Assembly (NCBI GenBank): GCA_031275825.1
Contig: JAISOH010000072.1
Span: 1 to 40,773 of the forward strand
Reading direction: 5' to 3'
Length of the DNA stretch: 40,773 nt
Source of the DNA: Prevotellaceae bacterium
GTDB lineage: Bacteria > Bacteroidota > Bacteroidia > Bacteroidales > UBA932
The position numbers and the translations under genes were made by a program. Positions 17,277 to 26,227 of the stretch are shown one piece after another. The notes beneath the pieces were generated by a model. It was not told the DNA's origin. It ran no database searches and saw only the letters and a list, made by a program, of their open reading frames with translations. Positions within the stretch are counted from its first letter, which is position 1. Every line of letters starts with the position of its first letter.

Positions 17277-17627
17277 ATGAAAAATAACGATTGGAAATCA
17301 CGGTTAAACGTTGTTTATTCAACAAATACCGACTATCAGTACACATTGGCGAACACCGACAAAGAACAGCAAACACTGCCGCCTCGCCAGCAAAATCTGA
17401 CAGTTTGTCTTGATAAAAAACAGCGCAAAGGGAAAAAGGTTACGCTTGTCGGCGGTTTTACAGGTACAACCGAAGATTTGAAAAATCTGGGTAAAGAACT
17501 GAAAACAAAATGCAGTACAGGCGGTTCGGTAAAAGATGGAATAATAATCATTCAGGGCGACTTTTGCAGTAAAATATTGGAATTGCTTGTAAAAGCAGGT
17601 TACAAAGCAAAACGTTCAGGCGGTTAA
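17277..17627 (+). CDS. SUI1/eIF1-family translation factor (YciH-like)
   Basis: A 116-residue protein of the SUI1/eIF1 fold. The hallmark is QNLTVCLDKKQRKGKKVTLVGGFTGTTEDLKNLGKELKTKCSTGGSVKDGIIIIQGDF. Bacterial members bind the 30S subunit and can influence start-codon choice. The ORF track begins at 17196 within the terminator hairpin region, which adds an unlikely Cys/Phe-rich leader; the ATG at 17277 gives the normal family length. It precedes the DUF4271 gene by 17 bases. Confidence 0.88.
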   Translation: MKNNDWKSRLNVVYSTNTDYQYTLANTDKEQQTLPPRQQNLTVCLDKKQRKGKKVTLVGGFTGTTEDLKNLGKELKTKCSTGGSVKDGIIIIQGDFCSKILELLVKAGYKAKRSGG

Positions 17628-17644
17628 AATTATTAACAATAAAA

Positions 17645-18451
17645 ATGTCATTAATTTCCGGTTACATATCAGCAGATAAATCATGCAATACATGCAGTAT
17701 TTGTAATGACTTGCAATATTGCGGCAGTTCCGATGTTGAGATTTCAACAACTGAAATGTACAGCAGTAAACAGGAACTGCTACATTCATCATTAATTGCG
17801 GAAGTGACGCCAAATATATTCATGAACGGCAGAGAAACAACAAGTTGGATGATTTCTGGCTTGCTGATACTTTATATTGGCGCACTTATACTGTCAAAAA
17901 AAAACATGCCTGTAATCGGAATTATGCTTTTCTCAAAAAATCACAAGAATATCAGATACAATGATTTGTCGCACAGTTTTATACGAACGACTAACATACT
18001 TGTGGCTTTCTCTATATTCATTATTTCCATGTTTTTTTATTTGATTGAAAAACATGCAAGCCAACTTAATAAAACTCCATCGGAACTTTTTACAATGATT
18101 GCAATTGCCGTATGCCTGTATTTTGTTTTTAAAATACTAATCATAAAAATTACCGGATACATATCAGAAAATGACGGGTTGAAAAGTAAACTGTTTGCCA
18201 TAGAAATAATAATTTTGAGTATATATATACTGTTTTCCGGCTTTTTTTTAACATTATGTTTTGCCAATCCTGTTTATAAAGTAAATATTTGGTTGACAGT
18301 AATTTCAGCAATTACATTATTGTTGTATTTATTCAAAATTTTTAAAATAATAATGATTTTTGTTGATGAAAAAATTTCACCATTCTTTTTGATTTTGTAC
18401 CTTTGTGCCATCGAAATATTGCCGGCATGGCTTATTATTGACTTTTTATAG
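17645..18451 (+). CDS. DUF4271-like polytopic membrane protein with N-terminal Cys cluster
   Basis: A 268-residue integral membrane protein with about six hydrophobic segments (near 68-84, 120-137, 150-170, 182-203, 212-230, 240-266). It resembles the DUF4271 family, which in Bacteroidota lies directly upstream of hemD as it does here (11-base gap). The N-terminus has CNTCSICNDLQYC, a CxxCxxCx5C pattern at residues 14-26 that suggests metal or Fe-S binding. I do not recall this cluster as a family feature. Function unknown. Confidence 0.7.
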   Translation: MSLISGYISADKSCNTCSICNDLQYCGSSDVEISTTEMYSSKQELLHSSLIAEVTPNIFMNGRETTSWMISGLLILYIGALILSKKNMPVIGIMLFSKNHKNIRYNDLSHSFIRTTNILVAFSIFIISMFFYLIEKHASQLNKTPSELFTMIAIAVCLYFVFKILIIKITGYISENDGLKSKLFAIEIIILSIYILFSGFFLTLCFANPVYKVNIWLTVISAITLLLYLFKIFKIIMIFVDEKISPFFLILYLCAIEILPAWLIIDFL

Positions 18452-18462
18452 AAATAAATGAT

Positions 18463-19206
18463 ATGAAAATACAAAAAATATTAATATCACAAACCGAACC
18501 GACAGAAAAATCTCCATACAGCGATTTGGAAGAAACTTTTAATGTACAGGTTAAATTCAAACCGTTAATACAGATAGAAGGAGTTACGGTAAAAGAATTT
18601 CGCCGTCAACGTGTTGAAATATTGTCGCATACGGCAATAGTTTTTACTGCGCGTACTGCTATTGACCATTTTTTTCGCATCTGTGAAGAATTAAGAATAA
18701 ACATACCCGAATCAATGAAATATTTTTGCACAAGCGAAGCTATTGCACTGTATCTTCAAAAATACATTGTTTACAGAAAACGCAAAATATTTTTCGGTTC
18801 AGGCAGTATAGAGAGCATAATGAAACCGATAAGTTCAAAACATAAAACCAATAAATTTTTGCTTGCTCTTAACAATAATCATAAAACCGATTTGTCGGAC
18901 GCCTTTATAAAGGCAAAACTTACTTATACGGAAGCAATATTTTACAAAACAGTAAACGCCGACATGAAAAAATTTTCACTGAAAGATTACGATATAATTG
19001 TGTTTTACAGTCCCGCAGATATTAAATCATTCTGCGAAAATTATCCGCGTTTCAAACAAAACGATAAAATTATTGCAACATTCGGATCCGCAACAGCAAA
19101 AGCTGCAGAAGATGCAAAATTAAACGTTACAATTAAAGCGCCAACGCCTGAAATGCCATCGATAAAAACAGCGCTTGAAAAATTTTTGAAACAGCAACAG
19201 CAATAA
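18463..19206 (+). CDS. hemD: Uroporphyrinogen-III synthase
   Basis: HemD closes hydroxymethylbilane to uroporphyrinogen III with inversion of ring D, the branch step to heme and related tetrapyrroles. The 247-residue protein shows the Bacteroidota form: KILISQTEPTEKSPYSDL, VKFKPLIQIEGVTVKEFRRQRVEILSHTAIVFTARTAIDHFFR, CTSEAIALYLQKYIVYRKRKIFFG, IIVFYSPADIKSFCENYP and IATFGSATAKAAEDAKLNV. Sequence conservation in this family is low, so the neighbourhood (DUF4271, rnpA, yidD) adds weight. No other heme-pathway gene is present. Confidence 0.85.
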   Translation: MKIQKILISQTEPTEKSPYSDLEETFNVQVKFKPLIQIEGVTVKEFRRQRVEILSHTAIVFTARTAIDHFFRICEELRINIPESMKYFCTSEAIALYLQKYIVYRKRKIFFGSGSIESIMKPISSKHKTNKFLLALNNNHKTDLSDAFIKAKLTYTEAIFYKTVNADMKKFSLKDYDIIVFYSPADIKSFCENYPRFKQNDKIIATFGSATAKAAEDAKLNVTIKAPTPEMPSIKTALEKFLKQQQQ

Positions 19207-19255
19207 AATCAACAGTAAATTCGATTTGCGTAAATACAGCAATACGCAGTGCAAA

Positions 19256-19684
19256 ATGATACAAAACAGCAGACATGTTTTTAAAAAAAGCGAACGTTTA
19301 TGTTTGCGTAAAGATATAGAAAGTGTTATGCGTAACGGCAAAAAATTTTTGGCATATCCGTTTTTTGTTAATTATGAAATTAAAGATGAAGATAAGCAAA
19401 ACGGCGGAACAGTAAAAATTGCAATCTCGGTTACAAAACGAAACTTCAAAAAGGCTGTTGACAGAAATCTGTTAAAACGAAGAATTCGCGAAGCATACAG
19501 GCAGCATAAACATGATTTGGAAATTGCATGCAACCAAAATAAAGTTATAAACGCAATTATAGTATATGTGTCAAAAGAAAAATTGCCATATGAAGACATC
19601 AAAAAAGGTATCATCAAATTATTGGAAAACCTTGCAAAAAATATTGAAACGCACAGCAATATTTCCATTCATACTGCTGATTAA
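19256..19684 (+). CDS. rnpA: Ribonuclease P protein component
   Basis: The basic 142-residue protein partner of the RNase P RNA, which removes 5' leaders from pre-tRNA. It has the typical start ([23 protein letters not shown]), [29 protein letters not shown] with the RNR signature RNxxKRRIRE, and [18 protein letters not shown]. The ORF track begins at a TTG (19226); ATG 19256 gives the usual length and is preferred. It overlaps yidD by about 95 bases. Confidence 0.92.
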   Translation: MIQNSRHVFKKSERLCLRKDIESVMRNGKKFLAYPFFVNYEIKDEDKQNGGTVKIAISVTKRNFKKAVDRNLLKRRIREAYRQHKHDLEIACNQNKVINAIIVYVSKEKLPYEDIKKGIIKLLENLAKNIETHSNISIHTAD

Positions 19685-19865
19685 ATTTTACCAGATTTGT
19701 TTATCTCCGTTGAAACCGCCGACATGCAGATTTACGCCTACATGTTCGGAATATGCAATAATTGCATTAAAAAAACACGGATTGATAAAAGGTTTGTGCC
19801 TTGCCGTAAAACGCATTTTATCGTGTCATCCATGGGGCAAAAGCGGTTACGACCCTGTTCCGTAA
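19590..19865 (+). CDS. yidD: Membrane protein insertion efficiency factor YidD
   Basis: A 91-residue YidD protein. It has an amphipathic and hydrophobic N-terminus ([40 protein letters not shown]) and the end [13 protein letters not shown], both highly conserved. It helps YidC/Sec insert inner-membrane proteins. It reads in a different frame over the end of rnpA, an arrangement typical of this pair. ATG 19590 is preferred; an in-frame ATG lies at 19566. The short start before the hydrophobic stretch is slightly longer than in many relatives. Confidence 0.92.
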   Translation: MKTSKKVSSNYWKTLQKILKRTAIFPFILLIKFYQICLSPLKPPTCRFTPTCSEYAIIALKKHGLIKGLCLAVKRILSCHPWGKSGYDPVP

Positions 19866-19874
19866 ATTATAAAA

Positions 19875-20009
19875 TTACGCTGTAAGTTTGAATATATATT
19901 TGATGCGCCGCAGCCATGTTTCCTGATTTCCCTTTATGTAAAACAAAAAACTGATAAATTGCAACTTTGACAGCACTTGTATTTTGTTGCCGTTATTCTG
20001 AAAACCTGT
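19875..20009 (-). pseudogene. Possible C-terminal remnant of a decayed gene
   Basis: On the minus strand a 44-codon open stretch with protein-like composition ends at a TAA (19875-19877). It reads GFQNNGNKIQVLSKLQFI, continues FYIKGNQETWLRRI and ends KYIFKLTA. There is no start codon, and an in-frame stop lies just upstream. It could be the tail of a gene whose remainder was lost, next to the two dif-like sites. I do not recognise the family, and chance cannot be excluded. Confidence 0.25.
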
Positions 20010-20136
20010 TTAGATTTTATTATATAGAATACAGTCGAAAATTCCAATTATATTAAAATTAAATTGTTGATTTTTAATGCAATAAATCACAATTATTTAT
20101 AAAATTTTATTATATTTTATATAAAATCCTAAAATA

Positions 20137-20216
20137 CACCTTTGCGAGGGAGTCAGCCACTAATTAATGATTAATCACTAATAACTGCTTTTTTAACACT
20201 TCCCTCAATTTTTTTC
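20137..20216 (+). promoter_or_regulatory. Possible leader promoter and attenuator-like hairpin upstream of susC
   Basis: CACCTTTG at 20137-20144 is close to the -7 consensus. It is followed by GAGGGAGT (20146-20153) and ACTTCCCTC (20198-20206), which pair with one bulged base and lead into a T7 run (209-215). This would make a short, terminated RNA of about 65 bases, or an attenuator ahead of the Sus-like operon. The promoter has no clear -33 element, so the reading is tentative. Confidence 0.3.
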
Positions 20217-20243
20217 TGTCCGATAATATATATTATGAGACAG
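20216..20243 (+). repeat. dif/Xer-like 28-bp site, copy 1
   Basis: The site reads CTGTCCGATAA, then a central TATATA, then TTATGAGACAG: 11 + 6 + 11 bases, with ATAA and TTAT flanking the centre as in bacterial dif sites (ATAA-N6-TTAT). The left arm and centre are nearly identical to copy 2. The outer bases differ from copy 2 in a compensatory way (CT...AG versus TT...AA), which keeps the palindrome. Confidence 0.5.
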
Positions 20244-20348
20244 AGTAAATGCTGGCATATCAATAGAATAAGCGCTTTTTTTACAAATTTTAAAAATATA
20301 TTACAGTCCTGTTATTTAAAAAATTTTGTTATCTTCGCTTAAAATTTT

Positions 20349-20376
20349 TTGTCCGATAATATATATTATTGGACAA
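20349..20376 (+). repeat. dif/Xer-like 28-bp site, copy 2
   Basis: The site reads TTGTCCGATAA, TATATA, TTATTGGACAA. It is an almost perfect 28-bp palindrome with the 11-6-11 layout of XerC/XerD sites. It ends 36 bases before the susC ATG and begins 133 bases after copy 1. An operator for a dimeric repressor is the main alternative reading. Confidence 0.5.
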
Positions 20377-20412
20377 GGTTAATATTTATATTATTGTAAA
20401 ACAAAAATTATT

Positions 20413-23400
20413 ATGAAGAAAATCTTATTATTAATGATTTTAATTATAGAGATTTGTCCGGTTTATGCACAGGATAAAATTACAGGAACTGTAATTGATG
20501 ATGCAACAGGCGAGGCAATATCCTTTGTGTCTGTTATTGTAAAAGGAACCAATAATGCCGTAACAACAAACGATAACGGTTCATTTTCAATAACTGCTCC
20601 CGCTTCGGGAATATTGGTATTTTCGTTTATCGGCTACGAAACGGTAGAAGTTGCAATAAACGGAAAAAAGGAAATAAATGTGCGGCTTAAATCGTCCACA
20701 ACAATGTTGGAAGAAGCAGTCGTAACAGGTATGACTAAAATCGACAAACGTTTGTTTACAGGAGCATCCGACCATATTTCGGCTGAAACCGCCAAGTTAA
20801 ACGGAATTGCCGATGTAAGTCGAGCTTTGGAAGGTCGTTCGGCAGGAGTTTCCGTTCAAAACATATCGGGAACTTTCGGAACTGCGCCAAAAATAAGAGT
20901 ACGCGGCGCTACTTCAATTTATGGCAGTTCGAAACCGCTGTGGGTTGTTGATGGAATTGTGATGGAAGATGTAATCGAAGTTGATTCTGACGGATTGTCG
21001 TCGGGTAATGCCGAAACTCTTATCAGTTCTGCCATAGCCGGACTTAATGCAGATGATATTGAAAGTTTTGAAATATTGAAAGACGGTTCGGCAACATCTA
21101 TTTACGGTGCTCGCGCTATGGCGGGAGTTATTGTTGTTACCACCAAAAAAGGCAAGGCGGGCAGCAGCAGTATCAATTACAATGGCGAATACACTGTGCG
21201 TCTGGTACCGCGTTACGCCGATTTTAACATTATGAATTCTCAGGAACAAATGAGCGTTTATCAGGAAATGCAGCAAAAAGGCTGGATGAATCTTTCGAGT
21301 ACGGTTAGAGACAGAGAAAGCGGAGTTTATGGCAAAATGTATCAGTTAATAAATACTTACGATCTAGTAACGAAAACATTTATGCTGTCAAATACCGATG
21401 AAGCAAAAAACGCTTACCTGCGTCAGGCGGAAATGCGAAATACCGACTGGTTTGAAGAACTGTTCAAACCAAGCATTATGCAGTCTCATTCGGTAAGCAT
21501 GTCGGGCGGTACGGACAAAACTACGTATTATGCTTCGATAAGCGCGCTGCTCGACCCTGGCTGGTCAAAGGCAAGTTCGGTAAATCGCTATACGGCAAAT
21601 ACCAATGTTACTTATAACATGTATAAAAATTTGTCGTTAAATTTGATTTCAAACGCTTCGTACCGTAAACAGAAAGCGCCCGGAACATTAAGTCAGGATG
21701 TAGATGCCGTTTCGGGAGAAGTAAAACGCGACTTTGACATCAATCCTTACAGTTATGCGTTGAATACATCGCGAACAATGAGCCCCAACGAATATTATAC
21801 GCGTAACTATGCATCTTTTAATATCAGTTCAGAATTAGACAATAATTATATGGATATAAGTCTGACCGATTTGAAGTTTCAGGGAGAATTAAAATGGAAA
21901 GTTCGGAAAAACCTTGAACTGTCTTTATTGGGAGCCGTTAAATACACAGGATCATCCGTAGAACATAATATCACGGATAATTCAAATCAGGCGCTGGCTT
22001 ACCGCACCATGCCCGATGCTACAATACGAGACAACAATCCTTTCCTTTATACCGACCCCGATATTCCTTATGCTTTGCCCATTTCGGTATTACCCAACGG
22101 AGGCATATACAATCGCACCGACAATAAAATGCTTGGATACGATTTTCGTACATCGGTAACATGGAATAATACGTTCAACGATATTCATATTGTTAATTTT
22201 TTCGGAGGCATGGAATTGAATTCCATTGACCGCGAAAATTCGTGGTTCAGAGGCTGGGGACGCCAATATACCTTAGGAGATGTTCCCAATTACGCTTATC
22301 AGGTGTTTAAACAGGGAATGGAGGAAAATACCGATTATTTTACAACAGGAATGTCAAAATCGCGCAATGTTGCGTTTTTTGCCTTGGGAACATATTCGTA
22401 TAAGGCGAAATATACAGTTAACGGAACAATACGTTACGAAGGCTCAAATAAATTGGGCAAATCGCGTTCGTCACGCTGGTTGCCTACATGGAATATTGCC
22501 GGCTTGTGGAATATTTACAAAGAAGACTTTTTCAGCCGGTTTGAATCGGTACTGTCTCATGCTGCTTTGAAAGCATCGTACAGTTTGACAGCCGACAGAG
22601 GTCCGAGCTTTGTAACAAATTCACAGGTCATTATCAACAGTGCAAGACCATGGAGACCTACCGAAAGCGCAAAAGAAACCGTGCTCGAAATATCCGATTT
22701 GGAAAACAGCGAACTTACTTACGAAAAGAAAAACGAGATAAACATAGGCGCCGACTTTGGTTTTTTGAACAACAGAATAAATATCAGTACCGACTGGTAT
22801 TGGCGCAATAATTTCGACCTTATAGGACCTGTTGCAACAACCGGAGTAGGCGGAGATGTTGACAAATATGCAAATATTGCCACAATGAAATCAAACGGTA
22901 TTGAATTTTCTCTTTCAACAAAAAATATAAGCACAAAAGATATAGAATGGACATCAAGCTTTATATTCTCATACAGCAAAACCGAAATCACCGAACTGTT
23001 AGCCAAGAAAAGAGTTATTGACCTTATCAGCGGAACCGGTTTTGGTATGCAGGGATATTCGTACAGAGCATTATTTTCCATTCCTTTCAAAGGACTGAAC
23101 GAAGATGGACTGCCGACTTTTATTAATGAAAAAGGCGAACTGACAACTACCGATATTAATTTTCAGGAAATTGAAAAAACCGGTTTCCTGAAATACGAAG
23201 GACCGACAGAACCTACGCATTTCGGCAGTTTTGGAAATATATTCAGATATAAAAACTTCAGATTAAATGTATTTATTACCTATTCATTCGGCAACAAGGT
23301 TCGTCTTGACCCCGTATTCAAAGTTGCCTATTCGGATGTACGGTCTATGCCCAAAGAATTTAAAAACCGCTGGGTATTGCCGGGAGACGAAGCATATACC

Positions 23401-23727
23401 AGCATTCCAGTTATTCCAAGCTATCGCCAATACTACGATATTAGTCATTTGAGCTATGCTTACAATGCGTACAACTATTCGGATGCCAGAATAGCCGATG
23501 GCGGATTTATACGTCTTAAAGAAATATCCCTGTCATACGATTTTCCGTCTAACTGGATTTCACCTTTAGGATTTAAAACTCTCAGCGCAAAAATTCAGGC
23601 TACAAACCTGTTCCTGCTTTATGCGGATTCCAAATTAAACGGACAGGATCCCGAATATTTCCGCTCGGGCGGAGTTTCTTTGCCCGTACCTAAACAAATT
23701 ACAATGACATTAAAATTAGGATTATAA
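20413..23727 (+). CDS. SusC/RagA-family TonB-linked outer-membrane protein
   Basis: A TonB-dependent barrel of 1104 residues that imports a ligand captured by the SusD partner. It has a signal peptide (to about residue 20, CPVYAQ), a carboxypeptidase-like regulatory domain (KITGTVIDDATGEAISFVSVIVKGTNN...GYETVEVAI, about 22-95), the plug (ALEGRSAGVSVQNISGTFGTAPKIRVRGATSIYGSSKPLWVVDGIV and DDIESFEILKDGSATSIYGARAMAGVIVVTTKKG) and a barrel ending in TNLFLLYADSKLNGQDPEY...PVPKQITMTLKLGL. It leads an operon with susD (7-base gap) and four more exported proteins. The substrate cannot be deduced; no glycoside hydrolase accompanies it. Confidence 0.93.
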   Translation: MKKILLLMILIIEICPVYAQDKITGTVIDDATGEAISFVSVIVKGTNNAVTTNDNGSFSITAPASGILVFSFIGYETVEVAINGKKEINVRLKSSTTMLEEAVVTGMTKIDKRLFTGASDHISAETAKLNGIADVSRALEGRSAGVSVQNISGTFGTAPKIRVRGATSIYGSSKPLWVVDGIVMEDVIEVDSDGLSSGNAETLISSAIAGLNADDIESFEILKDGSATSIYGARAMAGVIVVTTKKGKAGSSSINYNGEYTVRLVPRYADFNIMNSQEQMSVYQEMQQKGWMNLSSTVRDRESGVYGKMYQLINTYDLVTKTFMLSNTDEAKNAYLRQAEMRNTDWFEELFKPSIMQSHSVSMSGGTDKTTYYASISALLDPGWSKASSVNRYTANTNVTYNMYKNLSLNLISNASYRKQKAPGTLSQDVDAVSGEVKRDFDINPYSYALNTSRTMSPNEYYTRNYASFNISSELDNNYMDISLTDLKFQGELKWKVRKNLELSLLGAVKYTGSSVEHNITDNSNQALAYRTMPDATIRDNNPFLYTDPDIPYALPISVLPNGGIYNRTDNKMLGYDFRTSVTWNNTFNDIHIVNFFGGMELNSIDRENSWFRGWGRQYTLGDVPNYAYQVFKQGMEENTDYFTTGMSKSRNVAFFALGTYSYKAKYTVNGTIRYEGSNKLGKSRSSRWLPTWNIAGLWNIYKEDFFSRFESVLSHAALKASYSLTADRGPSFVTNSQVIINSARPWRPTESAKETVLEISDLENSELTYEKKNEINIGADFGFLNNRINISTDWYWRNNFDLIGPVATTGVGGDVDKYANIATMKSNGIEFSLSTKNISTKDIEWTSSFIFSYSKTEITELLAKKRVIDLISGTGFGMQGYSYRALFSIPFKGLNEDGLPTFINEKGELTTTDINFQEIEKTGFLKYEGPTEPTHFGSFGNIFRYKNFRLNVFITYSFGNKVRLDPVFKVAYSDVRSMPKEFKNRWVLPGDEAYTSIPVIPSYRQYYDISHLSYAYNAYNYSDARIADGGFIRLKEISLSYDFPSNWISPLGFKTLSAKIQATNLFLLYADSKLNGQDPEYFRSGGVSLPVPKQITMTLKLGL

Positions 23728-23734
23728 AACAATT

Positions 23735-25300
23735 ATGAATATGAAAAAATATCTTATATCAATAGCGTCTGTTATATTAATAATGTTAAACGTTTCGTGT
23801 AACGACTTTCTTGACGAAATACCGGATAACAGACTTGAATTAAATACCGATGAAAAAATTACCAGATTGCTGGGAAGCGGATATGCCGACCATCTGATGG
23901 TATTTACTACGGAAATGATGTCGGACAATGTTGACGACGTAGGCGACAGACTGTCATCTTATTCTCTTCTTCAGGATGAAATGTACGCATGGAAAGATAT
24001 TCAGGAAATAGGAAACGAATCGCCAAAACGCGTATGGGAAACTTACTATCTGGCTATTGCAACAGCCAATCAGGCTCTTGATGCTATCGAAAAAGAGGGA
24101 AATCCCGAACGGCTGAACCCGCAACGCGGCGAAGCGCTTATGATCAGGGCTTTCCATCACTTTTATCTTGTAAATGTATTTGCAAAACATTATTCAACGG
24201 CTAACGGCGACACAGACCTCGGCATTGTATATATGGAGAAAACGGAAACAACCGTAAAACCTGATTATAAACGCGAATCGGTTGCCGCAGTTTACAAAAA
24301 AATTGAACTCGATATTGAAAAGGCTCTTCCGCTGATTGATGACAATATCTACGAAGTGCCTAAATACCATTTCAACCGAAAAGCCGCTTATGCTTTTGCA
24401 GCGCGTTTTTATCTGTTTTACAGAAAATACGACAAAGTTATTGCCTGCGCAAATGAAGTTCTTGGAGAAAATCCTGCAAGGGTGCTGCGCGACCTTACCC
24501 GAATTTCAAGCCTTGTACAGGAATACGGACCTATTGCCGAAGACTATGTAAAGCCCGAACAAAATGCAAATTTGTTGCTAATGACGGGATATTCTCAATT
24601 AGGACGCATATTCGGAAATTATACAACAGGAAAAAAATACATGCATTCCATATATTTGGCTGGTACCGAAACAACTCAATGCAGAGGTCCATGGGGAAAC
24701 TTTGTTTCGGGAATATTTCGTCTTCCAACTTTTACATACACTTCGGCAGGCGGATTCATAGCTGTGCCCAAATTACCAAACCTGTTTGAATATACCGACC
24801 CTGTGGCGGGAACAGGATACCGCAGAACTGTTTATCCCGCTTTGCATACGGATGAAACTCTGCTGTGCAGAGCCGAAGCTTACATTATGCTTGAACAATA
24901 TGACAAAGCTACGGAAGATTTGGCTTTGTGGATGTCGCAGCATACAACTTCAACAGTAACTCTTACGCGTGAACTTATAAACAGTTTTTATTCGGCGCAG
25001 GAATATTACAAACCCGATGATCCTACGCCTAAGAAACGGCTAAATCCGGAAATTCCCATTGTTTCTGACGAACAGGAAAACTTCCTGCAGTGCCTGGTAC
25101 AGTTCCGCCGTATCGAAACAATGTTTGAAGGTTTGCGCTGGTTTGATATTAAACGCTTCGGCATAGTGATATATCGCCGATACCTTGATGTAAACAATAT
25201 GGTTACCGTTATCGATGAGCTTACGCTGGATGATCAGCGCAGGGCTATTCAACTTCCTGCCGCCGTTATAAGCGCAGGAATGGAACCTAATCCAAGATAA
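23735..25300 (+). CDS. SusD/RagB-family surface lipoprotein
   Basis: A 521-residue lipoprotein (lipobox NVSC, Cys22) that forms the lid over the SusC barrel and binds the nutrient. The start CNDFLDEIPDNRLELNTDEKI is characteristic, followed by TPR-like helices (ETYYLAIATANQALDAIEKEGNPERLNPQRGEALMIRAFHHFYLVNVFAKHY). The family C-terminal pattern is also present: LLCRAEAYIMLEQYDKATEDL, and RRIETMFEGLRWFDIKRFG. A likely alternative start is the in-frame ATG two codons on. Confidence 0.9.
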   Translation: MNMKKYLISIASVILIMLNVSCNDFLDEIPDNRLELNTDEKITRLLGSGYADHLMVFTTEMMSDNVDDVGDRLSSYSLLQDEMYAWKDIQEIGNESPKRVWETYYLAIATANQALDAIEKEGNPERLNPQRGEALMIRAFHHFYLVNVFAKHYSTANGDTDLGIVYMEKTETTVKPDYKRESVAAVYKKIELDIEKALPLIDDNIYEVPKYHFNRKAAYAFAARFYLFYRKYDKVIACANEVLGENPARVLRDLTRISSLVQEYGPIAEDYVKPEQNANLLLMTGYSQLGRIFGNYTTGKKYMHSIYLAGTETTQCRGPWGNFVSGIFRLPTFTYTSAGGFIAVPKLPNLFEYTDPVAGTGYRRTVYPALHTDETLLCRAEAYIMLEQYDKATEDLALWMSQHTTSTVTLTRELINSFYSAQEYYKPDDPTPKKRLNPEIPIVSDEQENFLQCLVQFRRIETMFEGLRWFDIKRFGIVIYRRYLDVNNMVTVIDELTLDDQRRAIQLPAAVISAGMEPNPR

Positions 25301-25331
25301 TATATTATGAAAAAATTAAAATAAAGATATC

Positions 25332-26216
25332 ATGAAAAAAATAAAAATATTCTTAATAATAATTATGACTGCGGCTATAGCATGGTCGTGTTCCGAAGAA
25401 AAATTGAACGACGAAAGCGTATTCAAAGACCCCGATCCTGCGTTGCTGACCGAGTTTGACAAATGGATTTTAAATAATTATACCTATCCTTACAATATCA
25501 GTTTCAAATACAAAATGGAAGATATTGAATCGAATATGACTTACGACCTGGTGCCGGCAACTACCCAGAAAGCCATTGCCATGGCAAAAATAATAAAGCA
25601 TCTGTGGCTCGAAGTATATGATGAAGTAGCAGGAGTTGATTTTACCCGAACTTATATTCCCAGAGTTATTCATCTTATAGGTTCAGGCGCTTACAATACC
25701 AACAACACATTTCTGCTGGGAACTGCCGAAGGCGGGCTTAAAGTTACTCTTTTCCGCATAAATGATTTGGATATAAACAATGTAAGCATAGAATTGTTGT
25801 CTGACTGGTATTTGAAAACCATGTATCACGAATTTGCGCATATATTGCATCAAACAAAGGATTATCCGGCTGAATTTAAAGCGATTTCCAATTCCGATTA
25901 TATCGGAGGCGACTGGTCGTCAAACAGTGCGACTTTGGCAATGGCATATCAGTTGGGATTTGTAAGCCGGTATTCGCGTCAGGAAGCAAATGAAGATTTT
26001 GTTGAAATAATAGCCATATATATAGTCCGCGGTCAGGCTAACTGGGATTCTATTCTTGCGCAGGCAGGAACCTCAGGCGCCGCTATTATCAATCAAAAAT
26101 TGGAAATAATAAAATCCTATCTGCGAAATTCGTGGAATATTGAAATCGATGAACTTCGCCGTGTTTTTGAATCAAAAGCATCAATGCTAAATTATCTGGA
26201 TTTGTCTAATCTTTAA
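25332..26216 (+). CDS. Putative zinc-binding metallopeptidase lipoprotein
   Basis: A 294-residue lipoprotein (lipobox AWSC, Cys20). A zinc-binding HExxH motif is seen in MYHEFAHILHQ (His166-His170), with a later acidic stretch EANEDFVEIIAIYI (about 218-231) that may supply the third ligand. It resembles the putative zinc-binding metallopeptidases (Peptidase_Mx1-like) that travel with SusC/SusD pairs and DUF4302. It is probably surface-exposed through its lipid anchor and may trim peptides before uptake, which is inference. Gaps: 31 bases after susD, 11 before the DUF4302 gene. Confidence 0.75.
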   Translation: MKKIKIFLIIIMTAAIAWSCSEEKLNDESVFKDPDPALLTEFDKWILNNYTYPYNISFKYKMEDIESNMTYDLVPATTQKAIAMAKIIKHLWLEVYDEVAGVDFTRTYIPRVIHLIGSGAYNTNNTFLLGTAEGGLKVTLFRINDLDINNVSIELLSDWYLKTMYHEFAHILHQTKDYPAEFKAISNSDYIGGDWSSNSATLAMAYQLGFVSRYSRQEANEDFVEIIAIYIVRGQANWDSILAQAGTSGAAIINQKLEIIKSYLRNSWNIEIDELRRVFESKASMLNYLDLSNL

Positions 26217-26227
26217 AAAATTATGTT

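Noticed and set aside
19226-19255. Longer RnpA start at TTG 19226
   Set aside because: The extra ten residues have no family support; ATG 19256 gives the normal RnpA length.
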